Shown here in pieces: positions 1 to 6,622 of a DNA stretch of 64,000 nucleotides (the stretch's first letter is position 1; each line of letters starts with the position of its first letter). The notes beneath the pieces are model-generated. The model did no database searches. It was not told the origin of the DNA and saw only the letters and a program-made list of their open reading frames with translations. Source of the DNA: Thalassotalea hakodatensis (GTDB taxonomy: Bacteria > Pseudomonadota > Gammaproteobacteria > Enterobacterales > Alteromonadaceae); the NCBI RefSeq assembly GCF_030295995.1, contig NZ_AP027365.1, forward strand, positions 3,380,066 to 3,444,065, given 5' to 3'. The position numbers and the translations under genes are program-made.

Positions 1-264
1 AGCCATTTAGATGCCGAAAAGTTTGCTGTTAAATTAGAGCTTGTTTGGGATGACGCTTTATCTTGTATCCTCTGTGATGATTTCGCTATAAAGCGTTTAA
101 AATTCTTTGATGTATTACATGAACAAAATGAAGATATCGACAAAGATGACGTAGTAGCACGCCTTGATGCAGATTTTGCATTAATGGCCGGAGAAATTAA
201 CCGTTTTATTGGCGATTTACTGCATGAATTTAATTGTAAAACAACAGATTACCTAGAGAGTTAA
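1..264 (+). CDS. rdgC: Recombination-associated protein RdgC, C-terminal part
   Basis: The reading frame is open from the first base and stops at 262-264, giving the last 87 residues of a protein that begins outside the window. The tail contains the stretches FDVLHEQNEDID and RLDADFALMAGEINRFI, which I recognise as the conserved C-terminus of RdgC. RdgC is a ring-shaped, nucleoid-associated DNA-binding protein that limits RecA loading and influences recombination and replication restart. The gene converges on the HDOD gene, and both end in one shared hairpin. The family assignment is from memory of the family and only the C-terminus is visible. Confidence 0.85.
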   Translation, partial: SHLDAEKFAVKLELVWDDALSCILCDDFAIKRLKFFDVLHEQNEDIDKDDVVARLDADFALMAGEINRFIGDLLHEFNCKTTDYLES

Positions 265-277
265 TTTGTTAATTAAT

Positions 278-317
278 GTTTAGTTAAAAAGGCGAAAATC
301 GTCTTTTTAACTAAACA
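278..317. terminator. Bidirectional terminator between rdgC and the HDOD gene
   Basis: The arms tgtttagttaaaaaggcga and tcgtctttttaactaaaca are complementary apart from one G-T pair, with a tiny loop. A-rich and T-rich tracts sit inside the stem, so it can end transcripts from both sides. The stop codon of the minus-strand HDOD gene (307-309) lies within the right arm. Confidence 0.8.
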
Positions 318-1149
318 TATTCTTAACATCCTGATACATGTCTTTAAACTCATCTGACGACATAAAATCAATATCAGGTAATATTCCTTTGGCAACATAA
401 CTTTTTAATAATACCTCTTGTGTCGATTCATTTTTGAAAATGCCATTATAAATTGCGCCTGCACGGATAAAATCTAAATAATGTACTTCTGCGGGTAATA
501 CCGTTAAATCACTCCAATTGAGTACAATATCGGTAAATTCTTGTGATAACCCCCACGCAATGGTTATTTCAGCACCTATTTTATTTGAAAGCTTAATAAT
601 TGCTTGTTGCAAAAATGTTGGATTGGCGAACACATCAGGGTGATTCTCAGCTTCCGTTAATATGGGTAGCACACCAATGCTATGAATAAGCGCAGCTAAG
701 GTAAGAGTGTCTAATGTCAAAGGGCTGTGCTTATGATCGCGTTGATAAAATGTCATCAAAACCATAGCAACTGATGCGACCTCGATCGTTTTAGCCCACG
801 ATTTTTTCAAGTATAAAGAAACAATTTCATTTTCAGAAACAAACACCTGCTCTAACGCCATAGCTGTTGCAACACTTTTTATTTGTCTCAAACCAATACG
901 AGTGACAGCTTGATTGACGGTCTCGACTTTTACCCCTCGACCTAATATGGCACTGTTTGCGACTTTCAACATGCCCATTGACAGAGCAGGATCGTGTGCA
1001 ATTATATCGCTCATATCTCCTAGGTTAATTTGCGGATCATCTGCCGCTTCTCTTACCCTTAATGCAACTTCTGGCAGCGTCGGTAGTACAAGTGATTTTT
1101 GTTTAATTTTTTCAACAAGGATGGTGTACAACGCATTCTCTGTTCCCAT
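307..1149 (-). CDS. HDOD domain protein
   Basis: This 280-residue protein is a stand-alone HDOD domain. Visible features are the N-terminal LPTLPEVALRVREAADDP stretch, the D-x-A-L-S segment (DPALSMGMLKVANSA) and the alternating helices typical of this HD-related fold. HDOD proteins act in signal transduction in proteobacteria, often in motility, biofilm or c-di-GMP circuits, and usually lack the catalytic HD metal site. Here I see no HD dyad supporting phosphodiesterase activity. The ATG at 1149 follows an AGGGCG sequence about 8 bases upstream, which supports this start. It is transcribed alone, convergent to rdgC. Confidence 0.75.
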   Translation of the reverse strand: MGTENALYTILVEKIKQKSLVLPTLPEVALRVREAADDPQINLGDMSDIIAHDPALSMGMLKVANSAILGRGVKVETVNQAVTRIGLRQIKSVATAMALEQVFVSENEIVSLYLKKSWAKTIEVASVAMVLMTFYQRDHKHSPLTLDTLTLAALIHSIGVLPILTEAENHPDVFANPTFLQQAIIKLSNKIGAEITIAWGLSQEFTDIVLNWSDLTVLPAEVHYLDFIRAGAIYNGIFKNESTQEVLLKSYVAKGILPDIDFMSSDEFKDMYQDVKNMFS

Positions 1150-1703
1150 TTGTTACGCCCTATAAATAATTGTTAATCCATTTAAAAATAGCACACTATT
1201 TTAATGCGTGTAGTGCTTTCATCAACGTTTATCGATATTTATTTAATGAGCATTAGTTAAACTTGTCGCTTTGAATACAAATCAGTTAGAAACGCTTGTA
1301 GCAGGCAAAAGTTATCGTAATTTATTATATAATATTCATTGCACAGGGGGTTCGCCACCTTTATCATTAAGAATTCAGCTTATTCTCACACGCACGATGA
1401 AGACCTGTTCCCAATAATTTTTAATAATCTCCCATTTAAACAATTAGAGTGATAAGCTTGCATTAGTGATGATTAAAAAGATCTTTCCAAGACTTTCTTT
1501 ATCGCGACAAAGTAGAATAATAGAAACATCACTAAACCAAAAATTTAGTTGCATAGTGCAAAACCTAATCCATCACTTTTCGACCCTTCACTTGTAGCAA
1601 ATTAAAATTCCTCAGTGATCGCCAACAATAAAGTTTTGGTGAAACCAGCTTGAAATGTTCAAAGCTTTAAGTCTTTGCTTAGTAAAAATGCTAGTTTAAA
1701 AGG
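1150..1703. other. Gene-poor stretch at the distal edge of the island
   Basis: About 550 bases of AT-rich sequence with no convincing reading frame. It holds the upstream region of the HDOD gene (1150-1300) and, at 1494-1549, one copy of a 56-bp motif repeated at 3923-3978. Nothing else was recognised. Confidence 0.6.
1494..1549. repeat. 56-bp motif, copy 1
   Basis: The segment from tttctttatcgcgacaaag to ccaaaaatttagt matches 3923-3978 at 53 of 56 positions without gaps, in the same orientation. It ends in a short hairpin (ctaaa...tttag). Copy 1 lies 1.9 kb beyond the thyA-tail remnant. Copy 2 lies about 2.05 kb beyond the real thyA end if the IS is subtracted. The motif may therefore mark the distal end of each unit of the island. 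Confidence 0.75.
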
Positions 1704-1892
1704 TTATTTTGACAACTTAAACCACTTTAAAAAGTTTACATTCAGCGCATAAAGTATGAGGTAAATACCTATGGCAATGGCTCCAATGTGACTAAAAGTA
1801 TAACCTTGCTCCACATTAAAAAAGTTAAGGCCAATGCTCTCTGAATATATAAAAAAGACACCCCAAAAAAAACTTGGTAACCTGAAAATCAT
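1704..1892 (-). CDS. Small hypothetical membrane protein, 62 aa
   Basis: A 62-residue open frame whose product would be mostly membrane: a hydrophobic N-terminal half and a second clear segment (IGAIAIGIYLILYALNV) ending in a basic tail (FLKWFKLSK). The ATG at 1892 is preceded by ACGGGG at ribosome-binding distance. It is the last minus-strand frame in the accessory island. I recognise no family. A small immunity or accessory membrane protein is possible given the neighbours, but that is inference. Confidence 0.4.
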   Translation of the reverse strand: MIFRLPSFFWGVFFIYSESIGLNFFNVEQGYTFSHIGAIAIGIYLILYALNVNFLKWFKLSK

Positions 1893-1935
1893 GATATTAC
1901 CCCGTTATAGCTCTACAGTAGGCATTTGCCCCCAT

Positions 1936-2265
1936 TTAAAACCCCATAGAAAAGAAGCCAATAAAACCATTTGTTCGCAAAAAACCTTTAAAGCGCTCGC
2001 AGTTTTGATCTGTTTCAAACTGTTTTTGGGCTCCATATAAATTCCGGGAGCCTTTTTGAATCAGCATTTCCTTTATAGTTGGGCCTAATCTTTCTAATGC
2101 AAGCGCGGTATATGAAAGAGGGCTTAGATCACTTGCTAATTTATATGCTTTTCCATAATCTTTCTCAATGCAAGCTTGAAATGCCTTTTCTTTTTTTGCT
2201 CTATCGGATATTCCACTGGAAGAACTGCCGCCGCTAATTATACTTAACCTGTAGATTGAAAAAGT
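1936..2265 (-). pseudogene. Decayed reading frame, probably a split C-terminal domain
   Basis: A 110-codon open stretch has protein-like composition but no good start. Residues run from SGGSSSG, a linker-like start, through KEKAFQACIEKDYGKAY and SPLSYTALALERLGPTIK, with cysteines near both ends. Upstream in the same direction sits the zinc-ribbon/membrane protein (2365-2613), whose frame ends 100 bases earlier. The SGGSSSG linker would fit just after its transmembrane segment. At the 3' end, removing one T from the run before the stop would continue the frame to ...GFKWGQMPTVEL. I read this as the broken distal half of one gene, though it could be an intact gene with an unusual start. No family was recognised. 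Confidence 0.45.
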
Positions 2266-2364
2266 TTAGATGAAGAATAATCATATGAAATTTTTTATTA
2301 TTATAGGCACATTGAAACATTAATGATATTGACGGGCTTCTTAGGAAACGCAGTAGCATAATTT

Positions 2365-2613
2365 CTAGTAAAAGAAACTTGAGAGTAAGAGTAAAGTAAT
2401 GATTAACACAATAAAGAAAAAACAAACTCCAATTATGTTGTTCCCTTCTTGTTTTTGTTGGTGTTGCTCTTTAAATGCAGCTAACTGATCATCATTAAAA
2501 GCTGAGCAGTGGTTGCATTGTTTTAATGACTTTGCATAGTACAGCCCACACCTCTTGCAGCGCTTTTGTTTTAAAACCCTTAGTCTCCATGCAAAACTCA
2601 TTTCTATTGACAT
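2365..2613 (-). CDS. Zinc-ribbon membrane protein, possibly truncated
   Basis: The 82-residue product has an N-terminal two-knuckle zinc ribbon (CKRCG...CNHC, residues about 19-36), a short charged linker, and a strongly hydrophobic C-terminal segment (about 60-80) that should anchor it in the membrane. The ATG at 2613 follows AAAGG with 7-base spacing. The zinc site is complete. The protein ends immediately after the membrane segment, and the downstream frame (1936-2265) looks like a displaced C-terminal domain, so this may be the N-terminal part of a disrupted gene. Its role is unknown; it lies between a bacteriocin-like gene and the island edge. Confidence 0.5.
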   Translation of the reverse strand: MSIEMSFAWRLRVLKQKRCKRCGLYYAKSLKQCNHCSAFNDDQLAAFKEQHQQKQEGNNIIGVCFFFIVLIITLLLLSSFFY

Positions 2614-2691
2614 TATAAAGCCTTTGTATTTAATTTACTCATGGCCCCGAAAACTTATTTAGTTTGACGGGGCTATGTTGTAAAGCGACTA

Positions 2692-2871
2692 CTATTTCTT
2701 GTTGAGTCGCCTATATAACTCTAGTACAACCGCTGTTATTAAAAAGTAAGAGATAAATTCTAATATCCCACTTTTAAATCCTACGTATTTATCATACAAA
2801 GCGTATGATATTACCAATATAAATAATAGTAATAATATTTTTACGATAGTTACTAGAGTAATATTTTTCAT
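2692..2871 (-). CDS. Small two-segment membrane protein next to peptide A
   Basis: This 59-residue frame starts MKNITLVTIVKILLLLFILV and ends LYRRLNKK, with two hydrophobic segments (about 5-22 and 35-50) separated by a charged loop (YDKYVGFKSG). Its ATG (2869-2871) directly abuts the TAA of the double-glycine peptide gene (2872-2874), so translation is probably coupled. Small basic membrane proteins encoded directly behind class II bacteriocin or microcin genes are often immunity proteins, and that is the likely role here. No sequence family was recognised. A similarly placed 55-aa membrane protein follows the second peptide gene. Confidence 0.6.
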   Translation of the reverse strand: MKNITLVTIVKILLLLFILVISYALYDKYVGFKSGILEFISYFLITAVVLELYRRLNKK

Positions 2872-3048
2872 TTAAAACCACATAATTTTTAAAGCGTATG
2901 CAGCAGCTCCTAGCGCAGCCCCACCAAGACCAAAGCGAGCACCAGAAGAGACTGCACCAACAAACCCTTCCATTGTTGCTTCGCCCCAACAATATTTAGC
3001 ACAACCACCATCTACTTGTTCAATTTCATTTACGTTTAATTTTCGCAT
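2872..3048 (-). CDS. Double-glycine-leader bacteriocin-like peptide precursor A
   Basis: The 58-residue precursor has a 15-residue leader, MRKLNVNEIEQVDGG, of the classical double-glycine type removed by C39-peptidase ABC exporters. The predicted mature peptide is 43 residues. It begins CAKYC, allowing a small disulfide ring, and continues as a Gly/Ala-rich hydrophobic stretch with GxxxG-like spacing (FGLGGAALGAAAYALK), ending KIMWF. This resembles class II bacteriocins and microcins. The start is the ATG at 3048, because GGAG lies 9 bases upstream and the leader then matches peptide B; the frame is open for a further 23 codons upstream. No C39 exporter is in the window. The killing function is inferred, not shown. 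Confidence 0.75.
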   Translation of the reverse strand: MRKLNVNEIEQVDGGCAKYCWGEATMEGFVGAVSSGARFGLGGAALGAAAYALKIMWF

Positions 3049-3499
3049 AATATTACGCTCCATGAATCCAGCATTGTCTAATAAATAACACTGGTTTGTT
3101 AATTCGCTCAACCTCACTATGAATACGAGCGATTAATAAGGCAGACTTTACTTTCTTACGCGAACGTTCACTAAAGGCAGCCGCTTTTATTTCCTGAAAA
3201 ACATTTAATATGAAATCTGACAGAAAAATCTTCATACACTTGATTGCAATACTGGTTTCTCATCATCAGAAATCAGTACGGTAATCCATATTCAGAAGAT
3301 AGAGTCAAAGGTAGAATGGACAACTAAAGGTGGCAATTTAAAAACATTGTAAAAAGCTTGTATAAATGTTGGCTAGGCATTTAGCGCATTAAAATGCCTC
3401 ATATATTGTCAACATTGTATCTTCAGTCAAATGAATGAGAAATAGAGAACGTTTAACCGCTAAACACTAAAAGGGTAAGCAATGGCTACATGGTGCTGG
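3005..3499. repeat. 495-bp thyA-tail/leader repeat, copy A
   Basis: This segment aligns without gaps to 6765-7259, at a constant offset of 3760 bp, with scattered substitutions and a more divergent patch near 3100-3190. On the minus strand it runs from the last 13 thyA codons, through about 410 bases of intergenic DNA containing an 8-bp-stem hairpin (3375-3399), to the leader of peptide A. Similarity ends at the Gly-Gly codons, so the two mature peptides are unrelated in sequence. Confidence 0.9.
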
Positions 3500-3501
3500 C
3501 A
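3460..3501 (-). pseudogene. Remnant of the thyA 3' end
   Basis: Read on the minus strand, the sequence encodes [13 protein letters not shown] followed by TAG. The true ThyA C-terminus (end of 7220-8071) is [13 protein letters not shown] followed by TAG, and the surrounding DNA also matches. Only this tail is present here, so it is a scar of duplication or of insertion at thyA. Confidence 0.85.
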
Positions 3502-3545
3502 GTATATTTCAAGACCTGTTAATACTTACTGTTAGAGCCGCCCCG

Positions 3546-3914
3546 TTAACTTCTCAAACGTTTAGGTGTGAACTTCACAAGACCAATAATGGAAAATAAT
3601 AAAACCAGGTAGCCTTCAATAAAATCACCCTCTCGAAATAACCAAATTGCGAGAAAAACGCCAAACAATTCGGCAATAAAGCCAATGAGCGCCCACTTAT
3701 TCTTAAACGATAAATCCCAAGATACATTAATACTTCTTAAAAAGTTGAATATACTGATTGTTGATTTTTCCATAGGAATTACATTATTTTCATCATCAGT
3801 TATTTTGATTTCTACCTTAAACATTTTTGAAGTTGTATCGATAACTAGTTCACCATCATCTGTCATAATTGAAAATTTTTCTTTTATTTTTATGATGTTA
3901 TTATCGCGATTCAC
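3546..3914 (-). CDS. Hypothetical membrane protein, 122 aa
   Basis: The 122-residue frame begins at a GTG (3914) and has a soluble N-terminal half of mixed charged beta-like sequence (about 1-70). Two hydrophobic segments follow (about 76-92 and 98-113), then a basic tail, KFTPKRLRS. I recognise no family. It sits between the thyA-tail remnant and the IS copy, so IS insertion at 3979 has removed whatever lay upstream of its 5' region. The absence of a clear ribosome-binding site before the GTG lowers confidence. An immunity or accessory role for the neighbouring peptides is only a possibility. Confidence 0.45.
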   Translation of the reverse strand: MNRDNNIIKIKEKFSIMTDDGELVIDTTSKMFKVEIKITDDENNVIPMEKSTISIFNFLRSINVSWDLSFKNKWALIGFIAELFGVFLAIWLFREGDFIEGYLVLLFSIIGLVKFTPKRLRS

Positions 3915-3922
3915 TCTAAATA

Positions 3923-3978
3923 TTTCTTTACCGCGACATAGTAGAATAATAGAAACATCGCTAAACCAAAAATTTAGT
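3923..3978. repeat. 56-bp motif, copy 2, abutted by the IS
   Basis: Matches 1494-1549 at 53 of 56 positions. The IS3-family element begins at the very next base, and the final four bases (tagt) are the element's target duplication. Confidence 0.75.
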
Positions 3979-3992
3979 TGTCCACTTCCCCA

Positions 3993-4835
3993 TTAATGAC
4001 ACAGTTCTAAATTAGAATTTTCCAGTTTTTCTCGGTAAGCTGCCGGCGGCAGGTTACCCAGACTCTCATGTGTTCTTTCTTCGTTATAATCCAATCGCCA
4101 GAACCAAGCCATATCTCGCACTTGGCTGAGATTCTCAAACAAGTAGGCATCAAGAAACTCTCTGCGGAATGAACCGTTAAAGCGTTCAACAAAGCCATTT
4201 TGCTGTGGCTTACCTGGCTGGATATATATCAGTTCAATATTATGGATCTCACACCAATCTGTTAGTGTCGCAGAGATAAGTTCTGGGCCATTGTCTACAC
4301 GCAACTGTTTGGGCAACCCACGCTCATCTTTTAACTGCTCTAACACGCGAACTACACGGCCAGCGGGCAACGAGGTGTCCACTTCTATAGCGAGGCACTC
4401 TCGCGTTCCTTCGTCCACCACATTCAACGTTCTGAATCGTTTACCGCAATACAATGTGTCATGCATAAAATCGAGCGCCCATTGGTGGTTGGCTTGCTCC
4501 TGCACTTCTAAAGGCTGAGCAATTCGCTTGGGTAGCACACGTTTAGTTCTTCGTTTTAGATTCAACCCCATCTGGCAATACACGCGATAAACGCGCTTAT
4601 GGTTGAACGGAAAGCCTTTGAAGCGCATTCGGCCAAAACACTTCCAGAAGCCTGCTCGTGGCGACTTTTCAAGTACGGCATTGATAGCATCAATGACAGC
4701 AGCATCTGCTTTACGCCAGTCTCGTTCAGGGCGATAAAAGGTCGAACGGCCAATGCCAACAAACAGACAAGCCCTTACGATACTTAGCCCCGCACCAACC
4801 ATTACGCTGACGCATTCTCGTTTATCCGCTGTCAC
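3993..4835 (-). CDS. IS3-family transposase, OrfB (catalytic part)
   Basis: The 280-residue frame carries the rve integrase domain with its DDE triad: D in WALDFMHD, D in LRVDNGPE and E in NGFVERFNGSFR. An HTH_21-like region precedes it (SPRAGFWKCFGRMRFKG). In IS3 elements OrfB is normally made as an OrfAB fusion through a -1 frameshift. Here the -1 frame runs straight through from the A6G site at 4841-4847 into this frame, so the ATG at 4835 is probably not the main start. The catalytic residues are all present. Confidence 0.9.
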   Translation of the reverse strand: MTADKRECVSVMVGAGLSIVRACLFVGIGRSTFYRPERDWRKADAAVIDAINAVLEKSPRAGFWKCFGRMRFKGFPFNHKRVYRVYCQMGLNLKRRTKRVLPKRIAQPLEVQEQANHQWALDFMHDTLYCGKRFRTLNVVDEGTRECLAIEVDTSLPAGRVVRVLEQLKDERGLPKQLRVDNGPELISATLTDWCEIHNIELIYIQPGKPQQNGFVERFNGSFRREFLDAYLFENLSQVRDMAWFWRLDYNEERTHESLGNLPPAAYREKLENSNLELCH

Positions 4836-5116
4836 CAGCCCTTTTTTGCGAAAAGCTCCTTAATCGCATGATTTTCTAGACTGACATCCGCAAACATCTT
4901 TTTAAGCTTGGCGTTTTCTTCTTCCAGCTCCTTCAACCGTTTGACGTCAGAGGCTTCCATCCCACCGTATTTGGACTTCCAGTTGTAATAGGTTGCACTA
5001 CTGATACCGTGTTGACGGCACACTTCCTCGACTTTTCTACCAGCATCAACTTCTTTTAATACTGCGATGATCTGAGATTCTGTATAGCGTGATTTTTTCA
5101 TAGTCGTCTCCTGCAT
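4832..5116 (-). CDS. IS3-family transposase, OrfA (HTH part)
   Basis: The product has an HTH_Tnp_1 domain (SRYTESQIIAVLKEVDAG, VEEVCRQHGISSATYYNWK). A leucine-zipper-like coiled coil follows (KRLKELEEENAKLKKMF), which multimerises the transposase. The frame overlaps the start of orfB by four bases, and its last codons contain the slippery site GCA AAA AAG. The natural start may be the internal ATG of MKKSRYTES, five codons in. It binds the terminal inverted repeats and forms the OrfAB fusion with the catalytic domain. Confidence 0.9.
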   Translation of the reverse strand: MQETTMKKSRYTESQIIAVLKEVDAGRKVEEVCRQHGISSATYYNWKSKYGGMEASDVKRLKELEEENAKLKKMFADVSLENHAIKELFAKKGW

Positions 5117-5282
5117 TAATCATTACAGAAAACTCTAATTATGTCTGTCTCAGTTTAAGGGAAGTGGACATAGTAAGGTATACTTTTCACCTCTAAAATC
5201 AAATGTGTATTTCACAAAGCCTCCTAAGAAATCGCCCTAACTTTTGTTCAAGTGATGTTTTCATGTTTTAAACAAAGTGACT

Positions 5283-5457
5283 TAGTGCCTGTTGATTTTT
5301 CACGTTTATTTTTGCAGCAGTTTAATAGTATTTAGACAAGGCATTGCGATTAACGTGTGGTTATTCCACATGAAAAAGCAATAACGACGTATAAATGACA
5401 AAAAACGCTGCCCTTTGGGTTCAACAACATTTAATCTCGAAAGATCAACACCCCCTA
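5283..5457. mobile_element. Short MITE-like element, family shared with 46391-46661
   Basis: About 175 bp ending in related inverted repeats (tagtgcctgttgatttttc at the left, complement of gaaagatcaacaccccct at the right), with TA at both borders. Read on the minus strand it matches the element at 46391-46661 in several blocks: GTTGATCTTTC, GTTGAACCC, GGAATAAC-ACACG, TGCCTTGT-TAAATAC and CAAAA-TAAAC-TGAAA-ATCAACA. It lacks the 98-bp hairpin of the longer copy. It has no coding capacity; a 62-codon minus-strand frame here is a by-product. Confidence 0.55.
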
Positions 5458-5474
5458 GTGAAAGAGTAAGATAA

Positions 5475-6209
5475 TTAAAAGTAAAATAATTCAATGATAA
5501 CCAAACTATTAAGCAATATATGAATTACAATCGTATAGCTAGTATTTTGGGTTTTATAACGAACAAAGCCTAACAATAAACCTAAAAAGAAAATATAAAT
5601 TAAAGTGGACACATTGTCATATTGCGTATGAATAGCAGTAAAGATAAACGTTGTAATGACTAATGCTCCAATATCCCCTAGTTTAGTCTGCTTTATTTTG
5701 CTATAAAACCAACCACGAAAGATTAACTCTTCAATAATGGGGGAAACAAAAGAAGTAGTGGCGATAATAAGCACAAACATAGCTAAACTATTATTAGCGG
5801 CTTGCACATCAAGCATAAAATTTTCAGTTGTTAGATTTAGTACAACACCCAGTAATGTTGATACACACACAAAAATAAAAACAACAGCTAACCATTTCAT
5901 TAACTCTTGGCGATTAATTGAATGAACAGCCCAGTAATCTAATCGTTTCGTCCAATTGTTTTCATTTGTTGCCTTAACCAAGATGTATATATTTATTAAT
6001 GATGCCATTAGCGACAATTTTAATAAAACAGGAATACTATTAACCCAATCATAAAAAGCTTCAGGAGAATAGTTATCCCCTTGTTGGATACCAAAATAAA
6101 CATCAAAAAAAATACTAAGTACAGTTGGCGTTAAAATTAATAAAACTAATAACCAAAGTGATGTATTAAATAAACTCGTCAATGAGTTCTTGGTTTGTGT
6201 ACTATTCAT
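5475..6209 (-). CDS. CPBP-family intramembrane metalloprotease (Abi/immunity type)
   Basis: A multipass membrane protein of 244 residues with the three CPBP (Abi, Pfam PF02517) motifs intact: EELIFRG (Glu160-Glu161, Arg165), the histidine in FTAIHTQ (His194), and HILLN (His230, Asn234). Members include Rce1-type CAAX proteases and the bacterial Abi proteins encoded in bacteriocin loci, where they confer self-immunity. I chose the ATG at 6209 (MNSTQTKN); a start six codons earlier is also open. Downstream of a double-glycine peptide and a small membrane protein on the same strand, an immunity or peptide-maturation role is likely. Confidence 0.85.
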   Translation of the reverse strand: MNSTQTKNSLTSLFNTSLWLLVLLILTPTVLSIFFDVYFGIQQGDNYSPEAFYDWVNSIPVLLKLSLMASLINIYILVKATNENNWTKRLDYWAVHSINRQELMKWLAVVFIFVCVSTLLGVVLNLTTENFMLDVQAANNSLAMFVLIIATTSFVSPIIEELIFRGWFYSKIKQTKLGDIGALVITTFIFTAIHTQYDNVSTLIYIFFLGLLLGFVRYKTQNTSYTIVIHILLNSLVIIELFYF

Positions 6210-6409
6210 TATTACTTCTGTTGTCAAAATTGTGAATACATTGTCGATTAGATTTAAAGTTGTTTGAATACCATACCTGCACTGCCGCTGGTAAAACTAA
6301 TACTCATTTTCTGTATATCATTAACCGTACTAATTTTAAGTCTCTAATTGAATAAAAATAAGCCGATAATAATTCCATATGATCTTTTTAAAGCAATCAA
6401 CTGCCCTTC

Positions 6410-6577
6410 TTAAAAAAAAGAATATGCAAAAGGCAAAAATAGAGCGGCAATAAAACTTAGCAAGACTCCCAATATATAAGAAAAAAACACAATATCTGCT
6501 TTTCTTAAAACGGTAACTTTCTCATCGAAGTACACGGCTAAAATCAACATACAAAGAGATACTAAATATTCAAACAC
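6410..6577 (-). CDS. Small two-segment membrane protein next to peptide B
   Basis: A 55-residue frame starting at GTG (6577): VFEYLVSLCMLILAVYF, then a charged loop (DEKVTVLRKAD), then a second hydrophobic segment ending LFLPFAYSFF. It follows peptide B by 45 bases, with a hairpin between them. Size, topology and position resemble the 59-aa protein that follows peptide A, though I see no clear sequence identity. An immunity protein is the best guess. The start codon is uncertain because no strong ribosome-binding site is visible. Confidence 0.5.
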   Translation of the reverse strand: MFEYLVSLCMLILAVYFDEKVTVLRKADIVFFSYILGVLLSFIAALFLPFAYSFF

Positions 6578-6585
6578 CTTATTCT

Positions 6586-6619
6586 ATTAATCCCCTCAAT
6601 TTTAAGTTGAAGGGTTAAT
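6586..6619 (-). terminator. Hairpin between peptide B and its downstream gene
   Basis: attaatcccctcaa pairs imperfectly with ttgaagggttaat around a short loop, 4 bases after the peptide B stop codon. There is no strong U-tract, so it is more likely a processing or partial-termination element that makes the peptide mRNA more abundant than the downstream gene. Confidence 0.5.
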
Positions 6620-6622
6620 CTA

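Larger units (their letters stand above)
3979..5170 (-). mobile_element. IS3-family insertion sequence, complete (IS407-like)
   Basis: A 1192-bp element with terminal inverted repeats beginning TGTCCACTTCCC at both ends (3979 onward and 5170 backward). The repeats remain recognisable for about 30 more bases. It is flanked by the direct repeat tagt (3975-3978 and 5171-5174), a 4-bp target duplication of the size seen in the IS407 group. It carries orfA and orfB, overlapping with a slippery heptamer AAAAAAG (complement of 4841-4847) for a programmed -1 frameshift. All parts look intact, so the copy is probably recent and perhaps active. Confidence 0.92.

Noticed and set aside
1834-2040. Plus-strand 68-aa frame
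   Set aside because: It lies over the minus-strand 62-aa frame and the decayed frame, with no ribosome-binding site and no protein-like features.
2234-2425. Minus-strand 63-aa frame overlapping the end of the zinc-ribbon gene
   Set aside because: Low-complexity, Phe/Leu-rich, out of frame with both neighbouring coding stretches, and no ribosome-binding site. More likely a result of the decay of this region.
3049-3117. N-terminal extension of the peptide A frame
   Set aside because: The ATG at 3048 has a GGAG at good distance, and the resulting leader is a canonical double-glycine leader. The extension differs from the other copy only by amino-acid-changing substitutions, which argues against coding.
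3053-3235. Minus-strand frame MKIFLSDFILNVFQEI..., conserved start in both repeat copies
   Set aside because: The frame diverges and ends at different lengths (60 and 32 codons) in the two copies, and the conserved part lies in duplicated DNA, so sequence identity is not evidence of coding.
5306-5494. Minus-strand 62-aa frame after the CPBP gene
   Set aside because: It lies almost entirely within the MITE-like element and starts inside the CPBP gene.
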